DNA of 36,264 nt from Clostridium punense (GTDB taxonomy: Bacteria > Bacillota > Clostridia > Clostridiales > Clostridiaceae), in assembly GCF_017874425.1 (NCBI RefSeq), contig NZ_JAGGLL010000037.1, forward strand, positions 1 through 36,264. Direction: 5' to 3'. Shown here piece after piece: positions 7,308 through 14,562 of the stretch. The position numbers were made by a program, and so were the translations under genes. The stretch's first letter is position 1. Each line of letters opens with the position of its first letter. The notes under the pieces were generated by a model. The model saw only the letters and a list, made by a program, of their open reading frames with translations. It ran no database searches and was not told where the DNA came from.

Positions 7308-8777
7308 TTAAAAAATTCCGTGTAGTCTATTTCTTATTTCTGATAGAGAATAATCCTTTATTAAAACTCCATCTTTAAATATCAATTCTAATAAGTTATC
7401 CTCATAGCTTTCTTGCTGTTTTATGGTTAATTCATCTTTATATAAGATATCTTCCCCGTGTTTATAAACATAACACATTCCCTTTTGAGATTTCTTAAAA
7501 TTATCCTTATCTGTTTTAGGAGCCTTAAAAATGAATCTTTCTTCTCCCTTTATCACAGCATGAGTAGCTTTTAACGCAAACCCAAAGGTGTCCCTAGTAT
7601 TATATTGATAAGTGTAAGAACCAATTCCAAAAACACAATTATTAACTGCAAACCCCTTTTCCATAAGGCCTTTGCAAATTTCTTCGCACCTTTCAATAGT
7701 AATGCTATCACCATAAATTGTACCTATTTTCCCGTTTAGCACCTTGTAACCCTTTGAATTAATTTCTCCTCCAAATATATCCCAAAGGAGCTCCACTGTT
7801 CCTTTATATTCTTCACTATCTCTTGGAGCGCTTTTATCTCCGCATATTATTTTTACAGGATCTCCACTATCCCCTCTGATAACTATTTTCCCATCTCTAC
7901 TTAGAATTTCTTCCTTTAATTTTGGAAGTATTTCTGTTATTACGCTCCAATAATCATAAGTGTCTGAAACTATGCTTAAAATGCCCCTTGGAAATACTTC
8001 TGTAATTAACCTTTTATAGGCTGAAAATTCGTCCTCTCCGTAACTACACATTACACTATGCTCTGTGGAAGGTGTTCCAAGTCCTACTGCTTCCTTTTCT
8101 ACATCACAATTATAATATTCTTCAAGGTAAGCAATTGCTGGAATAGTTGCCGTTCCAAGGAAAGAAAGAAGATGTGCTGCCCCACTAAGCTCTGCACTTT
8201 CCACAGAGCTAAAACCTCTCATACTAAAGTCTCCACAAGACCTTCTTGCCTCTCCACCATCCACAGTTAAGTCAAAATACTTTTCAATTATTTCTCTATA
8301 TCTATAACCAATTGTTGCACTGGTCATAGGCTGCCATATATTACAGCTCATAAAGGTTTCTAAATAATTCACCAGCCATGGAAAATCTTCATGGGTATTA
8401 GTAATTTCAATCATTGGAGTTTTTATATTTACCCTTGTGCCTTCTGCTACTGCCTTAATTTGTATAGGTAAATATCCTAAATCATGAAGAGCTTCTATAT
8501 GCTTGGTATCAGCAGCAATATTTCCTAAGGTATTAGCTATAATTCTCTTATATTCTTTAATTACTTCTTCCTTATCTTTATTAAAGAAATTATCATTAAA
8601 ATATTGAATTAAATACTTTTTAATAAAAGGTTGAAGTCCAAACATAACCACTTTATCCATGTGTTCTTTTCTAGACATTCTAGGAGTCCAGTAACTTACT
8701 AGCTTAGTCATTCCTTCTGCGTAGCACATATGGTGAATGGTTTTATAAAAATCCGTTAACAGCATTGGATTTATCAT
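7308..8777 (-). CDS. nadV: Nicotinamide phosphoribosyltransferase homologue (NAMPT/NadV)
   Basis: 489 residues, the usual length for NAMPT. The family joins nicotinamide to PRPP to give NMN. The key residues of human NAMPT can be aligned by eye: LLTDFYK at the N-terminus, Asp183 in GDFSMRGFSS (the residue that selects the amide over the acid), His240 in STEHS (the phosphorylated histidine), SDTYD near 271, IRGDSGDP at 300-306 for the ribose-phosphate site, and a GD near residue 358. All appear intact. It is 2 nt downstream of pncA and in the same operon as a PRPP-synthetase homologue. Some phage NAMPT homologues (Namat) instead use ADP-ribose pyrophosphate and make NAD+ directly; the pairing with a divergent Prs keeps that open. 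Confidence 0.93.
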   Translation of the reverse strand: MINPMLLTDFYKTIHHMCYAEGMTKLVSYWTPRMSRKEHMDKVVMFGLQPFIKKYLIQYFNDNFFNKDKEEVIKEYKRIIANTLGNIAADTKHIEALHDLGYLPIQIKAVAEGTRVNIKTPMIEITNTHEDFPWLVNYLETFMSCNIWQPMTSATIGYRYREIIEKYFDLTVDGGEARRSCGDFSMRGFSSVESAELSGAAHLLSFLGTATIPAIAYLEEYYNCDVEKEAVGLGTPSTEHSVMCSYGEDEFSAYKRLITEVFPRGILSIVSDTYDYWSVITEILPKLKEEILSRDGKIVIRGDSGDPVKIICGDKSAPRDSEEYKGTVELLWDIFGGEINSKGYKVLNGKIGTIYGDSITIERCEEICKGLMEKGFAVNNCVFGIGSYTYQYNTRDTFGFALKATHAVIKGEERFIFKAPKTDKDNFKKSQKGMCYVYKHGEDILYKDELTIKQQESYEDNLLELIFKDGVLIKDYSLSEIRNRLHGIF

Positions 8778-8779
8778 AA

Positions 8780-9331
8780 TTATTTCCCCCTATTGATAAC
8801 TTTTCCTTGTAGCCCTTCAATAACATCTAGTGCTTTTTCATGAAGTGAAGAATCAAAACTTGCACAAAGACTTCCATCAACTATAATATCTGCATTTCTA
8901 TATTGAGACTGGAATAAAACTACGTTACTGATTACGCAGATATTAGTAACAACTCCCACTAACTGAATTTCTTCAATCTCTTCTCCAATTTCTCCTGCTA
9001 TTTTAATCATATCCTCTGGAGAAATACCAAAGCCTCTTTTTTCATAATGAAGCGTGTTCTCTGCCTTTGAAAACTCCTCCAACTTTCCGTATAATCCATG
9101 ACCCTTACTACCCTTAATGCAATGATTAACGGGCAAGTTTTTTCCTTCTCTAGTTTCTAAATAATCTTCAAAGTGAGTGTCATATGTGAATATTACTTTA
9201 TGCCCTTCCCCTAAATACTCCTTCACCTTGTTATAAATGCCTTCTTCAAGAGTTGTGGCCTTTTCAAAGCCTAGGGATCCATCCACAAAATCCTTTTGAT
9301 AATCAATAACTACTAATAATTTTTTCATCAT
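8780..9331 (-). CDS. pncA: Nicotinamidase-like cysteine hydrolase
   Basis: 183 residues, isochorismatase-like fold. Nicotinamidase hydrolyses nicotinamide to nicotinate and ammonia. The catalytic triad is visible: Asp10 in VVIDYQKDFV, Lys98 in YEKRGFG and Cys132 in GVVTNICV. Metal ligands are Asp51 and His53 (YDTHFEDY) and His70 (VNHC). PRPP-synthetase-like and NAMPT genes flank it at 9 nt and 2 nt. PncA and NAMPT compete for the same nicotinamide, so their co-transcription means both fates are switched together. The start is one of two adjacent ATGs after an AGGGGG site. Confidence 0.92.
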   Translation of the reverse strand: MMKKLLVVIDYQKDFVDGSLGFEKATTLEEGIYNKVKEYLGEGHKVIFTYDTHFEDYLETREGKNLPVNHCIKGSKGHGLYGKLEEFSKAENTLHYEKRGFGISPEDMIKIAGEIGEEIEEIQLVGVVTNICVISNVVLFQSQYRNADIIVDGSLCASFDSSLHEKALDVIEGLQGKVINRGK

Positions 9332-9340
9332 AAATACCCC

Positions 9341-10138
9341 CTATATTTCATAAACCCTAATTTTTTCATGTTCTTTGCTTAAAATGCTGTCGGTTGTATA
9401 AATCCCCTTTACCAAATCACTATTTAGTAAGCTTCCTTCAAAAATTGTATTTTCACAGTGAGTCACTGCTAGATAAATTTCACTGGCTCCCATATCCTTT
9501 AATTTGCTAGCTGTCATCATGAAGGTTCCACCCTTTGAACATAGGTCATCTACTATAATAGCTTTAAAACCACTTTGATTTATATCCCCATTAATTTCTA
9601 AGCTTTTAATCATGCCTGTTTTAAAATCTCTTTCTTTATTTGCAGTTAGTATCTTTTCATAATTTATTTCTTTACCGTATCTTTTAGCTGCACCAGCATC
9701 TGGATAAACTAAATAAATTTCTTCTTCTCCTTTATTTAATTCTCTTAAGAGCTCCTCAGTTAAAAACTTACTCATATTCACAACCTGAACCCTATCTAAC
9801 AAGGCAGTGGATACCTCTGAATGTGGCTCATAGATAGTGACAGCTTCAAAGCCTAAATTATTAATTATTCTACATAAATATTTTAAAGTAAAAACCCTTA
9901 TTCCCTCTGTTCTATCCATTCTGCTATAAGGCATATAAGGAATCACTAAATTACATTTTATTCTTAACTCCTCTAAATGGCCCTTTAAAAATATTAAATG
10001 AGTAATATCTTCATCACTTTCAAACTTAACTTTTATTTCATTTACCCCGTCTTTAACTTTTAAACCTTCACTTTTAATAAAGGACTCCCCATTAGGAAAC
10101 TTATTAACCTGTACTCTCTCACCATTGAAATAAATCAT
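9341..10138 (-). CDS. Short ribose-phosphate pyrophosphokinase (Prs) homologue
   Basis: 265 residues, clearly shorter than housekeeping Prs (about 310-320). Prs transfers pyrophosphate from ATP to ribose 5-phosphate. The family framework is present: PYMPYSRMDR (residues 67-76, canonical PYxxYARQDR), YEPHSE near 103, YPDAGAAKRYG near 145, and the phosphoribosyl loop VDDLCSKGGTF at 196-206, where canonical Prs has VDDMIDTGGT. The usual KRR catalytic loop is replaced by NKERDFKTG. These differences are typical of the accessory copies paired with NAMPT in phages and some bacteria. It may supply PRPP to NadV, or it may be an ADP-ribose pyrophosphokinase (Adps-like). First gene after nrtR; its promoter overlaps a perfect palindrome. 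Confidence 0.87.
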   Translation of the reverse strand: MIYFNGERVQVNKFPNGESFIKSEGLKVKDGVNEIKVKFESDEDITHLIFLKGHLEELRIKCNLVIPYMPYSRMDRTEGIRVFTLKYLCRIINNLGFEAVTIYEPHSEVSTALLDRVQVVNMSKFLTEELLRELNKGEEEIYLVYPDAGAAKRYGKEINYEKILTANKERDFKTGMIKSLEINGDINQSGFKAIIVDDLCSKGGTFMMTASKLKDMGASEIYLAVTHCENTIFEGSLLNSDLVKGIYTTDSILSKEHEKIRVYEI

Positions 10139-10156
10139 TTTATACCACCCTATCTT

Positions 10157-10184
10157 TTAATAATGAACAAGTTCATTTTGTTAA
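10157..10184 (-). promoter_or_regulatory. Putative prs operon promoter with embedded palindrome
   Basis: On the minus strand TTAACA (10184-10179) and TATTAA (10162-10157) are spaced 16 nt. The spacer is filled by AATGAACAAGTTCATT (10162-10177), a perfect 16-bp palindrome placed where a bound repressor would block RNA polymerase. It shares only a CAAGTT core with the palindrome before nrtR, so it may serve a different regulator. The start would fall near 10150, giving a very short leader to the ATG at 10138. Confidence 0.5.
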
Positions 10185-10288
10185 TAACTTTGGAAGCAGA
10201 TTCGGATTATCACCAAAGCAACTTTACTAAGCTAAGGAACTGCCACTTTTACAAGATAGCAGACGTGAAGCTTCCAAAATGTTGTTAA
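10181..10288. repeat. 108-bp element closed by long inverted repeat
   Basis: TTAATAACTTTGGAAGC (10181-10197) pairs with GCTTCCAAAATGTTGTTAA (10270-10288) with one mismatch and small bulges, enclosing a 72-nt interior. The stem covers the nrtR stop codon (10285-10287) and the -35 region of the prs promoter. No U-tract follows on either strand, so it is not a simple terminator. It may be a small mobile element or a structured leader or processing site. Confidence 0.55.
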
Positions 10289-11202
10289 AAATTATGCTCC
10301 CAGTTCTCATTGAACTTAAACATTTTAGCAGGCCTAAAGGGTCTACCTTCTAATTTTTCATCAGTTTCAATAATCATATCCCCCATTTTTCTTCTAAAAT
10401 TTAAAATTTCTCTTCCCATTATAGCCTCATAAACATTTTGAAGCTCTTTTACTGTGAAAATTCTAGGTAATAAATTAAAGGCAATTGGAGTATATTCTAC
10501 TTTATTTCTTAATCTATCAATGGCATAATCTAAAATTTTATAGTGATCAAAAGCTAATTCTTCTGTGGAATTCTCCATCAGTTTATAAGAAGTTTCTTTT
10601 CTTCTTATAAAACCTCTTTCTATTTTTTCTGTAACTTCATAATGAATCTGCACTTTTCCATCAGAAGAATTAAGTTTCAGAAGATGCTTGTTTTCTATAT
10701 AGCCTTCGTGCTTTTCACTACTTATAAGTGTTTTATCTATCCAAAACCACTGACTTTTTTTCTCACCATTAAATTCTTCAACTTTTATACCATTTTTCTC
10801 AACTAATGCTAGATTTCCTACGCTTATAACTCTTGTTCTTTTATCTCTATCCACATCTCCAAAGGTATAAAGCTGTTCTGTATATACATTGTCTATTCCT
10901 GTCTTTTCCTTGAGCTTTCTCCTTGCTCCATGATCTAGGCTTTCTTCCATTTGGACAAAGCCTCCTGGAAGGGCCCAACTCCCCTTATAAGGATAATCTT
11001 CTCGCTTAATTAAAATAACCTGCATACCTTTTTTCGGTACCTTTCTAAGATTATCTTCTTCCATATCCTCTGTTGTAAATATTATAATATCATTAGTAAT
11101 ACTAGGTCTTCTATATTGACTTTCATCATAGTTTTTTAGGAATTCTTCTTCTTTATTTATAATAAAGTTATCCAAGGCTTTCCCTCCTGAACTTATTTTC
11201 AT
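10285..11202 (-). CDS. nrtR: NrtR-like Nudix transcriptional regulator of NAD metabolism
   Basis: 305 residues. NrtR proteins repress NAD biosynthesis genes and are released by ADP-ribose. Residues 35-175 form a Nudix domain, and the C-terminal part (DHYKILDYAIDRLRNKVEYTPIAFNLLP, then FTVKELQNVYEAI) is the winged helix typical of NrtR. The Nudix box at 81-103 has lost two catalytic glutamates: RKLKEKTGI instead of RExxEExG, with Lys96 and Lys100 in place of Glu. That argues for ligand sensing without hydrolysis. It heads the NAD block; a consensus promoter and a 21-bp near-palindrome lie just upstream. A plain ADP-ribose pyrophosphatase is less likely given the box and the C-terminal domain. 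Confidence 0.87.
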   Translation of the reverse strand: MKISSGGKALDNFIINKEEEFLKNYDESQYRRPSITNDIIIFTTEDMEEDNLRKVPKKGMQVILIKREDYPYKGSWALPGGFVQMEESLDHGARRKLKEKTGIDNVYTEQLYTFGDVDRDKRTRVISVGNLALVEKNGIKVEEFNGEKKSQWFWIDKTLISSEKHEGYIENKHLLKLNSSDGKVQIHYEVTEKIERGFIRRKETSYKLMENSTEELAFDHYKILDYAIDRLRNKVEYTPIAFNLLPRIFTVKELQNVYEAIMGREILNFRRKMGDMIIETDEKLEGRPFRPAKMFKFNENWEHNF

Positions 11203-11206
11203 TTAG

Positions 11207-11227
11207 ATAATATCAACTTGATGTTAT
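11207..11227. promoter_or_regulatory. Putative NrtR operator (21-bp near-palindrome)
   Basis: Half-sites ATAATATCAA and TTGATGTTAT are reverse complements except for one position, around a central C at 11217. The site begins at the expected transcription start of nrtR, so binding there would block initiation and give autoregulation. The binding protein is inferred from context. Confidence 0.6.
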
Positions 11228-11233
11228 GTCTTT

Positions 11234-11262
11234 ATTATAGAACTTCTACCACTATATGTCAA
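11234..11262 (-). promoter_or_regulatory. Consensus SigA promoter for nrtR
   Basis: Minus strand TTGACA (11262-11257), a 17-nt spacer and TATAAT (11239-11234): an exact match to the vegetative consensus. Such a strong promoter makes sense when held down by an operator. The start should lie near 11227, 25 nt before the gene start at 11202. Confidence 0.85.
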
Positions 11263-11342
11263 TGAAGATTTCTCAAATTTTCCTTTTTAAATTTTTGTAA
11301 ACTTAGGAACCTTTTTAGAATTAATTTAATCTCCATCTAACT

Positions 11343-11390
11343 AAAGATGTCCTTCACATCTTTGACTTGTTATTTATTTTCAAACGCCTT
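11343..11390 (-). repeat. Truncated copy of the MITE-like element (one end)
   Basis: Read on the minus strand from 11390, AAGGCGTTTGAAAATAAATA, then ACAAGTCAAAGATGT matches the left end of the full copy at 2836 almost base for base. The match then stops; the remainder forms an AAGATGT/ACATCTT hairpin (11344-11362). The opposite end is missing. Confidence 0.7.
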
Positions 11391-11410
11391 ATGAACTAAA
11401 ATTATACAAA

Positions 11411-11451
11411 AATAAGGGTAATGAATCTTGCTAAAAATCATTACCCTTATT
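11411..11451 (-). terminator. Intrinsic terminator after the Bce permease
   Basis: A perfect 14-bp stem, AATAAGGGTAATGA (11411-11424) against TCATTACCCTTATT (11438-11451), followed on the minus strand by TTTTTG. It lies 14 nt after the permease stop at 11465. Confidence 0.88.
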
Positions 11452-11464
11452 ATTCTAAATATAT

Positions 11465-13435
11465 CTATTTCCAACTATTAATTTGTTTTACATACATAGC
11501 TTTTGCAAAACTATAATAGATTATTTGAAGCAATAAATAAATTCCTACTATGATCATCAAATAAATACTTAAGCTAGATTTTAATAAATTACTTAAAGCT
11601 ATTATTGCAAAACTAGTATGACTAAAGGCTATTAAAAAGGGCAGAAAGAACATTATAAAACACTGAGTGCTCACTATTTTTTTAACTTCATCAATAGACA
11701 TTCCTATTTTTCTAAGTGATATAAATTCTTGTCTATCCTTTTGAACTTCATTAAACATTTTAAAATATAGTATACTTCCTGTGGCAATAAAAAACAGTAT
11801 GGCTATAAAGGTTCCTATAAAGAAGAACAAGGACATACCCATCATTAATCCTGAAATATCAGTGACTCTTTCTCTTAATTCATAAGATCTTTCCTTTGGA
11901 ACTTGACTAATTATATGTTCTACTGCATCTACAGCTTTCATCCAGTTTTTTATATTATAGCCATAATAAACTTGTAGTTTTTCTTCTTTTAATGCACTCT
12001 TAATTTTATTGAAATCCTCGTCATTAAGAACAGCTGTATTAGAAGCTTTTTGATCTGCATTTATTATCCCTGAAGCAATTTCATCTTTAATAAGCCAACT
12101 AGTTGACTCATCTTCAATATTTAGATTAAGCTCCTTGTTATTAGAAAATAGCTTTGCTCCCTTTGTTGTACTTCTTCCAGTAAAATTGTAACAATGTATT
12201 AAGACTTCCCCACTATTAATTGTGGTTATAGGCTTTTTCTGTTGCTTTGCTAGGGTGTTATAGTCACTGTTACTCATAATATAAAAATCCTTAGTGTTCA
12301 CTAGGTTATTATACTTTACTACTTGATTTTCAGGTGAAGTCTCATTAGTTCCCTTTATTAATATAATCTTATTCTTATACTGCACCTCATGTTTTTCAGC
12401 ATTTAAAATTTCCTCCACTTTTTCAGTGCTTATTATTTCATGGGTATTTAATCCGCTTTCTACAAAGCTTATATCCTGTGGATAGTTTAAAGTAGCACTA
12501 TGTTGAAGGGTCTTTTGAAAAGAATATACACTGGCTGATGCTGTAAGGGTTACTGCTGAAAGTATGGATACAGCAAATAATATTCTTGCATTGTCTTTAA
12601 GCTTAAAAATTATCTGAGACAAGGTTATCATATTGGTTCCCTTAAAAAACACATTGTTGTTGTTTTTAAGTTTATTAGTAAAATACACACTAAACTGTGA
12701 GTACAGAAGATAAGTCCCTGCTACAGTAACAATTAAAATTGGAAACATAGTAAATATTATAGCTTGGTTTGAAAATACTGCTATAAGATAACCCATTCCT
12801 ATTAAAATTATTGATAACACAGCCTTCTTTTGAGAAAACTTTGGTATTGGTTTAGCCATTCTCTCCCCTTTTAAAAGTTCAATTATATTATTGTTTTTAA
12901 TTTTATAACTTGCTACAAAGCCGATACCTTGAAATAAAGCTAAAAAACATACTATAGTTATTGCTATAGCTTTAACTGATATATTTAATGGAAGTTCTGC
13001 ATCTAAAACTAAAATTGCTGAAACTGACATAAAAAACAGTTTTGAAAACAATAATCCCAAAAGTAATCCTGTTCCTATGGAAAACAAAGAAACAATAAGA
13101 TTTTCAAACATGACATAACTTCTAATTTGCCCCTTTGTAAGTCCGAACATAGATAAGAGTCCAAATTCCTTTTCTCTAGACTTTAAAAAGCTTGTAATAG
13201 AGTAATTGGTAAATACTACTGTGAACACTAATATTACAATTTCACAAAGAAACATGCCTTGAGCCGTCATTCCACCCATTTGTCCCATGGTTTTAATATT
13301 TTTCACCTGTGGATTAAATAAGAAGTTAGCAAAAATAAAGAAAACCATAACCACCAAGGCATTACTTAAATAATACATTACAAATTTATTTAAATTACCC
13401 TTTATATTTTTAAAAGCAATACTATGCAAGGTCAT
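11465..13435 (-). CDS. Bacitracin-type ABC transporter permease (BceB-like)
   Basis: 656 residues, the length expected for BceB-type permeases. These pump or dislodge cell-wall-targeting peptides and also act as the sensor for their kinase. The FtsX-like core is seen in the first 290 residues (HSIAFKNIKGNLNKFVMYYLSN start; SFLKSREKEFGLLSMFGLTKGQI loop). A large extracytoplasmic domain follows at about 310-520, the substrate-recognition part typical of the group, then the last membrane segments with QEFISLRKIGMSIDEVKKIV. Together about ten membrane spans. The start overlaps the ATPase gene by 14 nt, so they are coupled. A strong terminator follows. The peptide recognised cannot be inferred. 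Confidence 0.9.
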   Translation of the reverse strand: MTLHSIAFKNIKGNLNKFVMYYLSNALVVMVFFIFANFLFNPQVKNIKTMGQMGGMTAQGMFLCEIVILVFTVVFTNYSITSFLKSREKEFGLLSMFGLTKGQIRSYVMFENLIVSLFSIGTGLLLGLLFSKLFFMSVSAILVLDAELPLNISVKAIAITIVCFLALFQGIGFVASYKIKNNNIIELLKGERMAKPIPKFSQKKAVLSIILIGMGYLIAVFSNQAIIFTMFPILIVTVAGTYLLYSQFSVYFTNKLKNNNNVFFKGTNMITLSQIIFKLKDNARILFAVSILSAVTLTASASVYSFQKTLQHSATLNYPQDISFVESGLNTHEIISTEKVEEILNAEKHEVQYKNKIILIKGTNETSPENQVVKYNNLVNTKDFYIMSNSDYNTLAKQQKKPITTINSGEVLIHCYNFTGRSTTKGAKLFSNNKELNLNIEDESTSWLIKDEIASGIINADQKASNTAVLNDEDFNKIKSALKEEKLQVYYGYNIKNWMKAVDAVEHIISQVPKERSYELRERVTDISGLMMGMSLFFFIGTFIAILFFIATGSILYFKMFNEVQKDRQEFISLRKIGMSIDEVKKIVSTQCFIMFFLPFLIAFSHTSFAIIALSNLLKSSLSIYLMIIVGIYLLLQIIYYSFAKAMYVKQINSWK

Positions 13436-14189
13436 TGTATCTTCCCCCGATCATAGTTAATGAGTCCATAATTTCCTTAAAGAAAGCTTGTCGGTTGCCT
13501 CCTTTTACTATTTCTAAAAAGTGCTTACCATCCTTAATCATAATTATTCTCTGACAAAAGCTTGCTGCAAAAGGATCATGAGTAACCATCATAATAGTGG
13601 CCTTTTTCTCTTTATTAAGATTATCTAAAGACTCCATCACATCTTGAGAAGCCTTTGAATCTAGGTTTCCTGTTGGTTCGTCTGCAAGTATTATTGCTGG
13701 GTTATGAACCAGCGCTCTTGCACAGGCTGCCCTTTGTTGTTGACCACCTGAAGTTTCATAAGGTCTTTTATTTAAAATATCCTTTATATTAAGTAGGTTA
13801 GCAATGTCCTCCACTTTTTTCTCAATTTCCTTTGGATTCATTTTATCAAGGACTAGAGGTAATACTATGTTTTCCTTTATGGATAAAGAATCTAGCAAGT
13901 TAAAATCCTGAAAAATAAACCCTAGTTCCTTTCTTCTAAACAAAGCTGCTTTCTTTTCATCAAGTTTAGCTGGGTTTGTTCCATTTATAAAAAGCTCACC
14001 TGAAGATGGAGTATCTATGGTTGCAAGAATATTTAAAAGAGTACTCTTTCCACTTCCTGAAGGACCCATTACCCCTACAAATTCTCCTTGATTTATATTA
14101 ATACTAAATTTATCAAGAGCTTTTACCTTTAAGGTTCCTCTTTTATCCCCATAAATTTTAGTTATATTTTCAGCTTTTAATACTGACAT
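13422..14189 (-). CDS. Bacitracin-type ABC transporter ATPase (BceA-like)
   Basis: 255 residues from the ATG at 14189. Powers the permease encoded next. Walker A GPSGSGKST is at residues 42-50, the Q-loop at FIFQDFNLL, the ABC signature SGGQQ near 147-151 and Walker B IILADEP near 166-172. The frame is open further up to 14243, but AGGAAGG 6 nt before 14189 and the usual family start (MSVLKAENITKIYG) favour the shorter form. A terminator separates it from the kinase upstream, so bceAB probably has its own promoter in 14190-14490, presumably driven by the neighbouring response regulator. That leader also holds copy 2 of the structured repeat. Confidence 0.93.
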   Translation of the reverse strand: MSVLKAENITKIYGDKRGTLKVKALDKFSININQGEFVGVMGPSGSGKSTLLNILATIDTPSSGELFINGTNPAKLDEKKAALFRRKELGFIFQDFNLLDSLSIKENIVLPLVLDKMNPKEIEKKVEDIANLLNIKDILNKRPYETSGGQQQRAACARALVHNPAIILADEPTGNLDSKASQDVMESLDNLNKEKKATIMMVTHDPFAASFCQRIIMIKDGKHFLEIVKGGNRQAFFKEIMDSLTMIGGRYNDLA

Positions 14190-14277
14190 ATTATCCTTCC
14201 TTTCAATTCTAGATTTAGGGTTTACTGACAAAGTTACGTTCAACTTTAAACTTTAATATATAGAGACCCGCGTGAAG

Positions 14278-14385
14278 ATTTAGCTTATACATGAGTCCTA
14301 TCCTAATTCCCTCAAGGGGTTATGAAGGTGAATAAGTTGAACTTCCCACATGAAACTCTACAGGAAACCAAAGTAAAAGCTAAAT
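14278..14385. repeat. Structured repeat, copy 2, in the bceA leader
   Basis: CTTATACATGAGTCCTA (14284-14300) is identical to copy 1 at 4784-4800 and the following sequence matches in patches (AAGG, GAATAA-TT-AA, CCCAC/ACCAC). The element is closed by a perfect 9-bp stem, ATTTAGCTT (14278-14286) with AAGCTAAAT (14377-14385). Inside, AAGGGGTT can pair with AACTCT, where copy 1 has AAGGCTT with AAGCCT. It lies 89 nt before the bceA ATG. The rest of 14190-14492 holds no gene. Confidence 0.5.
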
Positions 14386-14492
14386 TATATATAACCCTTT
14401 ACCTTGACTCCTTAAGACTTTTAACCATGAATAAAATGCACTATCTTAACGAAAACCTATATAAAGATTAATGAAAACCCTAAATATATTAT

Positions 14493-14524
14493 AAAAAAAA
14501 CAGAGAAATCAACCTATTGATTTC
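14493..14524 (-). terminator. Intrinsic terminator after the Bce histidine kinase
   Basis: Minus strand GAAATCAA-loop-TTGATTTC (perfect 8-bp stem, 14505-14524) followed by a run of eight T. It sits 40 nt after the kinase stop and separates the two-component genes from bceAB. Confidence 0.85.
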
Positions 14525-14562
14525 CCTTTCAAATATAACTTTAACCTTACAAAATTGAAAGA

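Noticed and set aside
10285..11202. ADP-ribose pyrophosphatase (active Nudix enzyme)
   Set aside because: Two catalytic glutamates of the Nudix box are lysines and the C-terminal third is a winged-helix domain, which fits NrtR.
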